Below are positions 1 through 9,031 of a stretch of 10,956 nucleotides of DNA, in pieces (the stretch's first letter is position 1; each line of letters starts with the position of its first letter). Where the stretch lies: assembly GCA_005223375.1 (NCBI GenBank), contig RXOD01006210.1:1-10956 (forward strand), read 5' to 3'. The position numbers and the translations under genes were made by a program. The DNA comes from Amoebophrya sp. AT5.2 (lineage: Eukaryota > Sar > Dinophyceae > Syndiniales > Amoebophryaceae). The notes under the pieces were generated by a model. The model saw nothing but the letters and a program-made list of their open reading frames with translations. It had not been told where the DNA came from and did no database searches.

Positions 1-1124
1 GCTGTCGCACCCGCTGCAGCAGCGTCCGGCGCGGTAGCGTTTGCCGAGGGTCGTTCCTGAGCCGGATCATCATCTTCCGGTGATGCCGAACGGGCTTCCA
101 TCGCTGGAAGGACGACGTTCTTCATCACCGGCACGTGATCCGAGCGCAGGCCCACGGGGTTGGAAACAGCCCCGGGGACGATGAACGAATCGGTATCGGG
201 CTCCGCCGTGTCCGCGATGTAGTCTCCGACCATCTGCAACAATGGGCCGCTCGAGTAACAGCACGTTTTCAGCGACTTGCTGCTGATGCGCAAGGTCAAA
301 TCCTTACCACTCGGAGTTTTGAGCGGCCAGCCCGTCTTGCTGCCGGGCGCGAGCAGCGTCGCCCCGCCGTCGTTGCTATCCATTGTAATAATGACTCGGT
401 CGTACTCTTTCCACTCGTTGGCGTCCGCCAGTTTCTGGAAGCGCGACAACGCTTTCTTGATGCAGTGCTCCCCCGCAACTGTCCCGGGATGCACGCACCA
501 CAGACTTCCAAACAGCAGCCGCTGATCCGGGAAATAGCCTGCGACCGCGCAGCGCACGCCGTCCCGGTCCGAGTCCCAATAAAAAGCCGTTCCAGTAAGA
601 CCTTTTTTGAGAAAGACGAGGGGCCCGTCGTTCTCGTTCCCTACTGACGCCGCGGATGGCGCTTTGGCATTGGGCACCAGCGCCTCGTTGTACCAAACTC
701 CACACGTAATGTGACTCGTTAGCAGCTTCCAATCCGCTCCCAGTCCCTTGAGGAAGGGCGCCTTCCCCGGCGATTTGTACTCCTGTACCCCGAGCAACGC
801 AATCGGAGGCTTGCCCTCCTTCTTGTATTTTGCGATCAACGAGCCCGAGTTGGTGAGGCACTGCTCACGGCTGGCACGCGTCATACACTGCGTCTTCATG
901 TAGGGCGCACTATTGGTCGATATTTGCAAGTCGAGGAGGATGTTGTAGCTCGCCACCGCGACTTTGAGGTCCCCCTCCCCCGAAGGAGCCCTGCGACCAC
1001 GCGCGAGGAGTCCGCGTCGGCGTCCCAATGACGATGATGTTCTCCGCGCTTCCCGTTGTCCCAACCCCATCCTTCCCATGGCGCAGGAAATATTGATCAG
1101 CCAACTGGCGACACGGACGCGCAT
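1..1124 (-). CDS. EEP-fold (endonuclease/exonuclease/phosphatase family) protein, 3' end outside window
   Basis: A single uninterrupted minus-strand reading frame runs from ATG at 1124 to the left edge (374 codons plus two bases), so the C-terminus is missing. An in-frame TGA lies just upstream of this ATG; in-frame ATGs at 1079 and 1070 are alternative starts. Family motifs appear in the expected order: SYNIL at residues 59-63, the metal-binding glutamate in GVQEY at 112-116, WYNE at 144-147, a histidine in CVHPG at 210-214, MDSN at 248-251 in place of the usual GDxN, and the terminal SDH at 328-330. Together these mark an Mg2+-dependent phosphodiesterase/nuclease fold. The substrate cannot be told; nuclease, inositol phosphatase, sphingomyelinase-like and CCR4-like members share this fold. 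The N-terminus (MRVRVASWLI...) is short, basic then hydrophobic, and could be a weak signal or anchor. After SDH comes an acidic, Ala/Pro-rich tail. No intron is needed. The fold is seen with good confidence; the function is not. Confidence 0.82.
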   Translation of the reverse strand, partial: MRVRVASWLINISCAMGRMGLGQREARRTSSSLGRRRGLLARGRRAPSGEGDLKVAVASYNILLDLQISTNSAPYMKTQCMTRASREQCLTNSGSLIAKYKKEGKPPIALLGVQEYKSPGKAPFLKGLGADWKLLTSHITCGVWYNEALVPNAKAPSAASVGNENDGPLVFLKKGLTGTAFYWDSDRDGVRCAVAGYFPDQRLLFGSLWCVHPGTVAGEHCIKKALSRFQKLADANEWKEYDRVIITMDSNDGGATLLAPGSKTGWPLKTPSGKDLTLRISSKSLKTCCYSSGPLLQMVGDYIADTAEPDTDSFIVPGAVSNPVGLRSDHVPVMKNVVLPAMEARSASPEDDDPAQERPSANATAPDAAAAGAT

Positions 1125-1150
1125 CGGCCGCGAGCTACGGGCAGAGGCAC
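1125..1150 (-). promoter_or_regulatory. Candidate splice acceptor just upstream of the EEP start
   Basis: On the minus strand a pyrimidine-rich run ends in TAG (AG at 1136-1135), ten bases before the ATG at 1124. Dinoflagellate mRNAs receive a trans-spliced leader at such sites, so this could be a leader acceptor giving a 10-nt leader-proximal 5' UTR. It could equally be a chance match. No cis donor or upstream exon was found for it. Confidence 0.3.
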
Positions 1151-2067
1151 ACCGACACAGGTATCAATTTATGGAGCCAACAGGACACGATGTACGAAAC
1201 AGAAAAAAAATGCCTATTGCTGTCGTGATAGTAGCTACTATTACATGAAGATGAAGTGGGGAACAACATAAGTATTCTTTCATGCATAAAATTAGTTTGA
1301 AATCACACACACCAGCGAAGCAACGGCTCCTCCTGCTGCCAGTGGATGCAAAGGGAATCTCGGGACGAATGGGAGCTTCATGGCCGCAAAATACCATCGA
1401 AACTAACTACAGAGACGGACTTTTCTTTTTAGAACACGTAGTGTGTAGGCGCTGACGAAAGCGGAACGAAAACATCAACGCGTTATGCTGGGGGATCTCC
1501 CCGCGGAACGGAAAGTCATCAGAGTTCGACGAAATCGGTTCGACAAGGGTGTTCAGCTGCATCAGACAAAAACATCACACAAAAACATGACCCATCCGGC
1601 CGCTCGCACTTCCCGGTGCGCGCCCAGAAAGAAGAGCCTATCGTCGATATTCGAGTCTTCCAATGGCAGTGCTGGTACAACTGAGTGTTCCTGCTGCGCG
1701 CAAAAGTTTATCTCGGGGCGGCCTGCTGCAAGAGCAACGGCATGATGCTTGATGACAAAATTTACCACTGTCTATCAGCTCAAAAGGTGAGCAGTTTCTT
1801 TTCCGTAGCGCGAATATTGCGATGTCATCGTCGGATGTTGTGCTTGAAACAGTGAATTAAGGACCAGCTGCTCCTGTTGAATTTGCAGCCTGCAATGTAC
1901 AGGTCTCGCTCGCTGCATCGCGAGCACAGCCGTGACGGCAGCAGCCCTTGTTGTTTTGTCGAGTCACATGTGTCATCGATGCAAGAGGTAAAAGTGAAAT
2001 TGTCGATCTCTCTGGGTCGCATAGGTATAGTTCCCCGACAGAAGACTGACAACAATCAACCCGTCGA
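1125..2067. other. Intergenic stretch between CFAP92 3' end and EEP 5' end
   Basis: About 940 bases with no coding frame showing the codon pattern of the neighbouring genes. Short frames on both strands use mixed codons and resemble nothing known to me. It contains the 3' flank of CFAP92 and the 5' flank of the EEP gene. Small repeats seen are a 10-mer, acaaaaacat, at 1566-1575 and 1579-1588, and a 12-bp palindrome, tagtagctacta, near 1229-1240. No clear promoter motif is visible. Confidence 0.6.
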
Positions 2068-5000
2068 TCAGGAACTGTTCTTCGCGGATTGATGGTGGTG
2101 CAGCGTTCCGGAGTACTGGAGTTCTCGGAGCGATTGCGAGTATCCGTACTTCGGGCCCGTCTTCTCACCCTCGAACTCTGGCAGCCGCGTCGCGTCCTTC
2201 TCAATAAAATCCTCGCGCGCGTAATTCCGCGCCGGACGCGAATACCTGCGATCCATTTCCATCCGATCGATTTTTGTATGACAAATGTACAAATCGATGG
2301 CAGAATGCTGATGATAACGATAAGTACCTGGCTTCGATACTTTTGCCACTGGGATGCTCTTGCTATGTATGGCCCGAATTTACAGACTTAGCTATACCTA
2401 TATCAGACTGCGAAGTAGGTTTAGCGGTGCATCACGACGGGTTCATGAGGAGCAGAAGATAGACCTGTTACTCTATCGACCTTCATTCTCAAGGTAGTAA
2501 ATCCTCACGAGGCATCGAAGATTATTTGCAAGGCAGTAAGTGCCTGTCGAAGTCTCTGTTGGAGACGTATTTTTGTTCGTAGTCGTAGGCGGTGCCGCGA
2601 ATCGCTGAGGAGAGCTGCTTCGTCGACCTCGTCCGGTTCTTGTTGAAGGTTGCGGAGGAGTGCTTCCACGGAGCCGGCCCCATGTTGCCCACGTGGAAAG
2701 ACCGCTTCGTGAAGAGCGTTGGATTAAACCCGGGCAGGTCCTTGTCCGTGTGGCGGGAGAGGTAGAGGTTGGTGCGCACGTTGTACGGAGGATCCACGTC
2801 GTTGGAACGCATTCGAGCCTCAAACTCCATCTGTAGTGTCAAATATCAAGACCGTTCTCGCCAACGAGCACTTAGTTTCCGTCTGCGAATGACCGCCCAA
2901 ATCGATCAGCTCAACAGCCTCGGCGATGAAGCGGAAAAATCAATGATGCGAAATACTAGGCGGAGTCTCGCATCGGTCGGAGTTTCTTCGCTTCTATAGC
3001 AAAGTACCTGTGGCGCGGTTTCGTCCCAGTTTTCGGCGATGCGCATGCTTGTGGGCAGTTGGCCCAGCACTTTCTCCAGGATTTTGTGCTTTCCGTACTT
3101 CTTTTTTATCCCCTTCGGCATGAACTTCTGGTCGAACCTGATTCCCCTGTACGCCGGGTAGTCCTTCCGCACCACGTCGTATCTGTCCAGGTCCGTCACG
3201 CCGTTCCTCGTGTAGTCCTTGTTGTAGAAGTGCAGCACGTCCGGCCCGATCCGGCCCTTCTCCGTCTCCTCCTTCTCCTTTTTGTTCCTTTCCAGGATGG
3301 CGTTCTCGTACACGTCGCCAGCCTCGTGCACAGTCTCGTTCATGGACTTCGGCCCAAACTCCTTGATGCGACGCTCGATCAAAGACGCGTCGAACGGACG
3401 CTCGTTGTGCTCCCGGAGGTGCGGCACCTGAGGGATATTGAATATTAAAAGTTTCCTAGTACAGTACTACGGCTCGGCCGCGGATTCTAAGGAAGTGCAG
3501 GATACGCATGGCGTCGACCTTACTTGCCCATCAACCTCAACCTCAAGCTTCATAGGTTTTTGATAAGAAAGATTGATAGTAGTGGTATTCACCCGATCTG
3601 CGTCGAAGATTTTTTTTCCGTTGATCGGTTTTCTTCTTTCGACTCCCACCGGCATGATGTTCCACTCGTTTTCTGCCCATGGGAAGGTCTGCAGCTCCCA
3701 CTTTCGGTAGTCCGTGACGTCCCGCGCGAGTTTTTTCAGCTCCTCGTCCGTGGACGCTTTCGGGTACTGGAACTTGACCTTGCTCGCGGCCACAGGAACC
3801 TCTTCCCGCATCGCCACGTTCCCCGGCCGACCGGAGGGCAAGTCCAAAAACTCGAACGCCGAGCTGTTGTAGATCGGCGAGTAGGTCCACATGTACTTCT
3901 CCTGCAGGTCCCACATCTGTTTCCGCATGTACTGTTTCTGCAGCTCGCTGCTCTGCAGCTTCTGTCCGGAGTAGATGAACACCTCCTCCGCAGGGTCCAA
4001 AAACGTCTCTACGTCCAAAACCACCTTCGACATCGACTTGAGCCGCGTGTTGTCCTCGGACGCGGCGTGCACGGTTTGCACGTTCTTCCGCACCAAATTC
4101 GGGACACTCGCGGACCGTCGCAGCTCCTCCGCAACCTCGAACGCCGTGTTCTGCATGTCCAGAGCGCCTTTCCGGGTCACCCGCTCCTGCTTGCGCTTCG
4201 ACTCCGGCGCGCTGGGGAACTCCCCACCTTCTCCTGCGTCCTCGGCTGCCTGCGCTATCGTTTCCTCCTTGGCCTTGTCTTTGCTGCCGGTAGTATTACT
4301 CGCTCTGTTGTTGCTGTTGAGCGCCGCCTCCTCCGCCAGCTTCTCGAGCCTTTCCCGCTCCATTTCCGCGAGCTTCTTCGCGAACTCCGGCGAGATGCCG
4401 CCCGCGAGCTCCTCGTCGGAGATGTAGTCGCCGTACAGGATCTCGAGTTTGGTGAGGCACTCGACCGTCGGGAAGCAATTCAAGTACTCCTTGGCGTGCT
4501 GGATGCGAGTCGCGCGCTTCAGCTCGCGAAGCTGCTCGACGATCGTAAAAATCTCGGGAGCACAGCGAGTGACATCGTACAGCTCGGGCTTGGTGCCGGT
4601 CAGCACCTCCAAATTCTGCCGAATCTTGATGTGCTTCAGGGACAGGTTGAAGGGGAGGTACAAACGGTCCGAAAAACCAACCTGCAGGGCGGCGGGGTGA
4701 CTCGATTCATAATAAATTCCCGGAAGAATTCATCTCGAGTCGTGATCTCTTTCTTTATTTTCCAATGTTTTTAAATGTATGAGGAACCTGGTCGTGGAGA
4801 ACCCAATACTCGCGATGTTTCAACAGCTCCGCCAATAAAAGCGTAAGACTCTATGAATGACCTTCCCAACAAACAAAGTACGTCGTTGTTTCCGATGAGT
4901 CTGTTTTTTTCGTCGTTTTTCTCCAGCCGCGGGATTTCCTCCAGCAGTCTTTTTATCCCGCCCTTCCGCAGACCTTCAATAACCATGATGCGGCAGCGCT

Positions 5001-7980
5001 TGTCCAGCAGTACGTAACCCGTGAGCACGTCCATCTCGGGGTCTTTTCTCTCCGCTTCGCTCAGCTCGTAGTTTTTTAGCGTACTCATATGAACGGGCCG
5101 GCGATGGTAAGTAAGTGAGGAAGTGGCAAGTGCTAGCGACGATGGGTCCCCACTCGGCGGGCGAATGGTGCCGAACAAGGCGGTCGGAAGTCTACTACAA
5201 CTACCAAGCGCCGGGGGGTTTCAGAAATACACCATTTTTGGGATTTAGATTTAGAGGCAGGCCGCAGGCGACACTAGAGCTATGGGGGAGAAGGAGCAGG
5301 TCACGGCAAGCGAGCGGCTAGAATGGTGAAAGGATAGGGAGACGGAGGGCGCAGCCATAGCGCGGCGCCTGACTCCTGTCGGTTGTACTAGGGTGCAACG
5401 GTGCCAGGCCTGCCAACCGCGGAAAACCGCCTTTGCCCGTCCTGCAGACCCCTGCTCCCCCGGGCAATTTATAACGCAAAGGGCCCCGAGAATTTGTGCA
5501 TTTGAATTTCACTAATACCACTAAAAGGCATTTACCATCTCTGGTCCCGGCCTAGCTCACGTGCGCGTGCTCCAGGTTTGTCGCCTTCTGGTTCGTCTCC
5601 TGCACGATGCGAAGCACCTGCGTGGCCGTTTTTTCGTTCTGGATGTCCAGTACGTATATGAGTCGCCCGAACCGCTCGTGCCTCAAATCCAGCCCGGTCT
5701 CGTCCCCCGTGACGCCCGCGCTCACGTCCATGAGGTTCGTTGTGAGCCACGTGGATTTTTTACCCTGTATCTCCTCGACCTCCTTCAAACAGCTGTCGAA
5801 GTCGCTAGGTAGAGGAAAAGCTATACCCCCGGGCAGGGGCTCGTACTGGGGGCCGCTTGGCTCGTCGTTCTCCCCCGCGGCAGACACTGCCGAGTTCGAC
5901 TTGCCCGACTTCGCCGACTTGCCCGACTTCCCCGATTTCGCCGACTTGGCGGTGTTGGGGCGGGAATTGCCGGACTGCTCCGCGGAATCGGGGGGGATCA
6001 AATACTCTTCGAGCCGTCCGTGCAGGTACTGCAGAAAGTCCCGCTCCGCGTGCCGCTGGGTGAGGCGGTAAATGCCGGCGGGTGGGGGCTCGTCGCCAGG
6101 CGCGTTCGGGTCCTCCAGCTTCCACCTGAGATTGGCTCCGATTGACGTGATTCATTTCATCGACAACATCATAAGTTAGTAGCTCACTCAACGTTTGATG
6201 TTCACGAGCAGGTGCAAGTGCTCGACCTCAACACCGAACGAAAAAGCACAACAGCCTCCTGCTTTAGAAAAATATTCATTCATACGCAAAGAATCTAATA
6301 TCGTACCTGAAGTGTTTGTTCCCTGTTTTTTCGTCCACTGCGGCGTACACGAAGCATCTCCAGTCTCCGCCATCCGCTTCTTCCACTACTCTCCGCTCAG
6401 ACGCATTTAAAATCTTTTCGAAGCGGAAGACTTCGCTCTCCCGCTGCAGGTCGAACCAGTGCGGCACGGGGCCCCGTTTTACAAAGCGGCACTGCACGAA
6501 GGTGCCGTGGTCCAGGTACGGGGGCTCGAACTCCCGCAGCTCCGCCGTGCTCGCCAGTTTTTGCACCTTGGACCGGGACTCCCGCTCGAGCAGAGTCGCC
6601 GGGTCCAGGCCCTCCGACTTCAGCTCCTTGTACCGCTGCTTCACGTTCGAGCGGATGGGGTACAAGTCCGCCCGCAGCGTGCAGTCCCAGCTGTTTTCCA
6701 GGAGAAAATCCGCCAGCCGGAACCGGGCCAGTCCGTGCGGCGAAATTTTCGGCGAGACTATTTTTTTCGTGGAGCTCTCACTGCCGCCCTGTTCCTCGGA
6801 GGCGCTGCCGGCCGCGCTCGTGCTTTCGTCGGAGGACGCGGCGGGGTCGCGGTCGTGGACCTCTATCAACAAAGCTTCGTTCATCAGCCACTCGCGCATG
6901 ACGTGCAGGTTGTTCGCGCACACCCCCAGGAAAAAGACCATCTTCGCGTCCAGCGGCACCCGGTTCGTGTGCGGCTGGAAGGCGTGCTCCTCGAGCGGAG
7001 TGCGGATCTTGGCGCCCACGTCCTTGCCCAAAGTCTCCCGGGTCGTGGCGCGCAGCTGCCCGAACACGTGGGCGTACACGCCGGGGGACTTTTGGGGGAG
7101 CCAGGGCTCGTTCGGCATGTCCTTCACGGCCTTGACCTCGACGAAGATCGGAATCAACAGCTTCGCCATCGCCTCGGTCAGCACAGGCTTGTCAGTGGCC
7201 ACGCAAGTCTCCAGCGAAAACAAACCGGGAACACGGAGGTTGTCGCGGCGAGTGCTGAAAACCTATAAAGAATTTTGAAATTGAAACCAAGCCGCTTGAG
7301 TTGCATCTATTGTAATGCTACTACCGACGACGAGCACGAGCCCAAGCAAAGTAGAAGTATGGCATTAAGTATATAAGAAGCACCTTGCAGGGGAAGCGTA
7401 TCGGCCACTCGCAGCCTTCCTCCGGCGTGCCCAGCAGGAGCGGGGCGAGTGAGATGCCGCACCCCCCCGCGGCCTGGTCTCTGCAGAATATCGACGCCGA
7501 CATGACCGCCGAGCGTAGCAGATAGAGGAGCTCCAGTGTGACCGTCGCCGGTGCGAACACCTTGGTAAATCTGACCTGGCACTCCGACGCGGTCGAGGCA
7601 TTCTCGTTCTTCTCCCAGGCGGCGAGGTTGGCCGGGCACCCGTCCGCGGGGGTGTTTAACCCGTTCAAATCCGCGTCAATCCAGTTGAACGCAATGCGGA
7701 CCTTTGATTTATCGCAGTTTGATTATATCGCAGTTTGATGTCCCACATCGATGATCAAGCACAAGCTCAAGCTGGTTCGATTGCCTTTTCCTAACGTCTA
7801 CATAAACGTTTGGAGTATAGCTACCTTGTCCAGCATGTTCGGGTGACATCTGGCGGTGAAGGTGACGGAGAAGGTGACTTGGTTCGGCTCGAGGGCTTGA
7901 AACTGCTCCGCGAAAGTGAGCTCCTTCGGCAAATCGACCTCCGGCTCGTTCCCGGCTTTCTTCTTCGGTTTCGGCGCCAT
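2068..7980 (-). CDS. CFAP92: CFAP92/FAP92-like ciliary central-apparatus protein, nine exons
   Basis: Minus-strand exons: 7980-7825, 7701-7384, 7262-6307, 6125-5560, 5087-4882, 4681-3593, 3427-3008, 2830-2544 and 2245-2068 (TGA). They total 4176 nt, or 1391 residues, with all phases consistent. Recognition rests on an ordered run of blocks I recall from animal CFAP92 (KIAA1257): a beta-rich LIPIFVEVKAVKDMP at 194-208, FFLGV followed by EVHDRDP at 292-298, HGLARFRLADFLL at 334-346, FGRLIYVLD at 629-637, DVLTGYVLLD at 685-694 with VIEGLRKGG just after, then RLYLPFNLSLKHIKIR at about 740-755. Algal FAP92 is placed in the C1a-e-c part of the central pair, so a role in flagellar beating is expected. 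Residues 537-553 are a Lys-Ser repeat. Beyond about residue 820 come a Glu/Lys-rich coiled-coil-like stretch and a long basic, Tyr/Arg-rich C-terminal region that I do not recognise. Least certain are the exon 4/5 join (one residue Val or Met) and the exon 6 end: a donor at 3523 would add 23 residues. Confidence 0.86.
2246..2543 (-). other. CFAP92 intron 8, GC-AG
   Basis: Donor GACAG|GCACTT and acceptor CGCAG|GTATT, phase 2, 298 nt. CAGG occurs in the same phase at both borders. Reading through the donor instead meets TAA at 2522-2524, which would end the protein after LLPCK. The downstream exon 2245-2068 has the codon use of a real exon and a Tyr/Arg-rich sequence like the preceding exon, so the GC donor is preferred. 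GC donors are common in dinoflagellates. Confidence 0.72.
2831..3007 (-). other. CFAP92 intron 7, GT-AG
   Basis: Donor CACAG|GTACTT and acceptor CTACAG|ATG, phase 0, 177 nt. ACAG occurs at both borders. It joins ...DETAPQ to MEFEAR. This is the only acceptor in the gene not followed by G. Confidence 0.8.
3428..3592 (-). other. CFAP92 intron 6, GT-AG, two possible donors
   Basis: The acceptor is CCCTCAG|GTG at 3428. The donor CGG|GTGAAT at 3592 gives a 165-nt intron with GGTG at both borders in the same phase. The alternative donor CAA|GTAAGG at 3523 is closer to consensus, also phase 0, and would leave 3592-3524 coding. That stretch is open but more AT-rich than the exons and carries a short TTGAGG repeat, so I favour 3592. 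Confidence 0.6.
4682..4881 (-). other. CFAP92 intron 5, GT-AG, with internal inverted repeat
   Basis: Donor GAC|GTACTT and acceptor TGCAG|GTTGG, phase 0, 200 nt. The join gives RLIGNNDVGFSDRLY, which keeps the spacing I recall in the animal homologue. Inside is a 7-bp inverted repeat on the plus strand, gactcga (4699-4705) and tcgagtc (4735-4741). Confidence 0.8.
5088..5559 (-). mobile_element. CFAP92 intron 4: non-canonical, introner-like, with direct and inverted repeats
   Basis: No AG acceptor in the right phase fits well here, yet homology requires the exons on both sides to join. On the minus strand TGAG occurs in the same codon phase at 5559-5556 and 5087-5084; collapsing the two copies restores the frame (...EHAH-V-STLKNY). 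Inside lie matching inverted arms: on the plus strand GGCCGG at 5096-5101 and GATGGTAA at 5103-5110 face TTACCATC at 5532-5539 and CCGGCC at 5547-5552. This is the structure of an inserted introner element of about 468 bp with a 4-bp target duplication. Depending on register the intron ends read TG-TA, GC-GA or CT-AG. A GTGAGC donor with an AT end, giving Met instead of Val, is also in frame. Confidence 0.68.
5897..5947 (-). repeat. Lys-Ser tandem repeat in CFAP92 exon 4
   Basis: The bases encode six Lys-Ser pairs spaced by one Ala or Gly (residues about 537-553) from an imperfect 9-bp repeat. It lies in a flexible, charged linker before the FGRLIYVLD block. Such low-complexity inserts vary in length between relatives. 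Confidence 0.85.
6126..6306 (-). other. CFAP92 intron 3, GT-AG
   Basis: Donor TTCAG|GTACGA and acceptor CTCAG|GTGG, phase 2, 181 nt. TCAGGT occurs at both borders. It joins ...NKHF-R-WKLED. Confidence 0.88.
7263..7383 (-). other. CFAP92 intron 2, GT-AG
   Basis: Donor AAG|GTGCTT and acceptor ATAG|GTT, phase 0, 121 nt, AT-rich near the acceptor. AGGT occurs at both borders. It joins ...RFPCK to VFSTR. Confidence 0.85.
7702..7824 (-). other. CFAP92 intron 1, GT-AG
   Basis: Donor AAG|GTAGCT and acceptor AAAG|GTC, phase 0, 123 nt. AAGGT occurs at both borders. It joins residues ...NMLDK to VRIAF. Confidence 0.85.
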
Positions 7981-9031
7981 CTTGCCTCAGTGCCTGGATT
8001 GCGATGCGGCCGCCGCCCGAAGAGGAACAAGGACCTTTATTCAGGAGCCCTCTATTCAGGAGGTTTGTTCTGGTCGCACGCCGCGGTTGCGGACACGAGG
8101 GATGCGCGCACGAGGAGGATGCAGACCAACGAGAAGCGCGCCCTTCATGATTAGTATTTTTTCACGACTATATTCTCTAGTTGCGTAGGATGTGTGGATG
8201 TAGCCACTTTCTAAAGGCGAAAACGATACTCGGTTGCAGCAAGAACGGCTTCTGCAAATCATCAGCGGCGGGACGAGCTCCGTGCCAGTTTACACCTCTG
8301 CACGAAGATTTTCTAAAGGGACGAACGAACGCACGACACGAAGTCGCTCCCTCGGTCTCGCGCTCGACGAAGTCTCTCCGTCTCTCTTGCTACACTGTAC
8401 GACGCGAAATCAAACAAAAACCCGTGAGTGTCGTGTTCCAAGTTCGTATTCATTTCCCACCTTCGCTGGTGTGTGAAAGTTTTTGTCGCTTCCGTGCTAG
8501 GGGCGGCCACGTTCTCAAAAATAACGGCTTCGTCGGTAGGGCCGACTCGAGCCGTTGAAGTTTCTATCTGTTCTCGGAGTCAAAATGTTCGTAAAAGCAG
8601 TCGCATTCGATGCGGTGGCTTTTTAGAGTTCTCTTTAGATGCGCAATCCGCGAATGTCGGAGTTTGGCTGGCTGTCAGCTGAGCCGGCGAGGTGCGCGTG
8701 CGGCTGCGGCGTGAGCAGATCATTTTTTTAGCTTCGTTGTATTTCAGCGTCCTTCTATTTTCAACACCGGTGTAATCGGTCACCAAGGCCACTGCATCCC
8801 CCTATAATCACCCATGCCGTTCTTCCCTTACAATCACCGGCTCGTTTCATTCGATGTGCATTTTCGTTTCTTCAAAGACACCGCTCCGTCTTCTTTCCAT
8901 CTCGCCAGCTCCGCTCCCACTTCCCCCACCACCACCGGCTCCTCCCTTCTACTTCTGGCCCGACAAGTAGATATTCTTCTTGTAACAAAAAAAAGTACTT
9001 CTTAAAGAAACACATAAAGAAACCAAATCGT
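7981..9031. other. Intergenic stretch between scramblase 3' end and CFAP92 5' end
   Basis: About 1.05 kb with no supportable gene. The longest frame, 8181-8558 plus, lacks the G/C-rich third positions of the real exons and matches nothing I know. The segment 8800-8950 is strongly pyrimidine-rich on the plus strand (CTCC and CCACC runs). The ATG of CFAP92 is directly preceded on the minus strand by AG at 7982-7981, which could serve as a trans-splice acceptor. Confidence 0.6.
8038..8062. repeat. Direct repeat upstream of CFAP92
   Basis: The 10-mer tattcaggag occurs at 8038-8047 and 8053-8062, a period of 15, about 60-80 bases upstream of the CFAP92 start. It may be a regulatory repeat or chance. 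Confidence 0.55.

Noticed and set aside
376..861. 161-codon minus-strand frame
   Set aside because: It overlaps the EEP coding frame in another phase and lacks motifs; the EEP frame has five ordered family motifs.
1229..1240. Palindrome tagtagctacta as an operator or transposon end
   Set aside because: It is isolated and short, with no partner or duplication nearby.
2089..2391. 100-codon plus-strand frame
   Set aside because: It covers the last CFAP92 exon and intron 8 on the opposite strand; the minus strand explains it better.
3524..4774. 416-codon plus-strand open frame
   Set aside because: It is antisense to CFAP92 exon 6, whose minus-strand frame has homology and consistent splicing. 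The plus frame is an effect of high GC at third positions.
4771..4881. Extension of CFAP92 exon 5 past 4882 to a stop
   Set aside because: The stretch is AT-rich and the GT donor at 4881 with acceptor at 4682 keeps the homologous spacing.
5552..5560. In-frame TAG after CFAP92 exon 4 as a true stop, making 5087-2068 a separate gene
   Set aside because: The blocks on both sides occur in one order within the single animal homologue, and the direct-repeat join keeps the frame. It remains possible if transcripts say so.
6316..7278. Two long plus-strand open frames (6316-7278 and 6459-7268)
   Set aside because: Both are shadows of CFAP92 exon 3, with Arg/Ser- or Val/His-rich sequences typical of antisense reading.
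8181..8558. 125-codon plus-strand frame in the gap
   Set aside because: No codon bias like the real exons, no recognisable domain and no clear ATG context.
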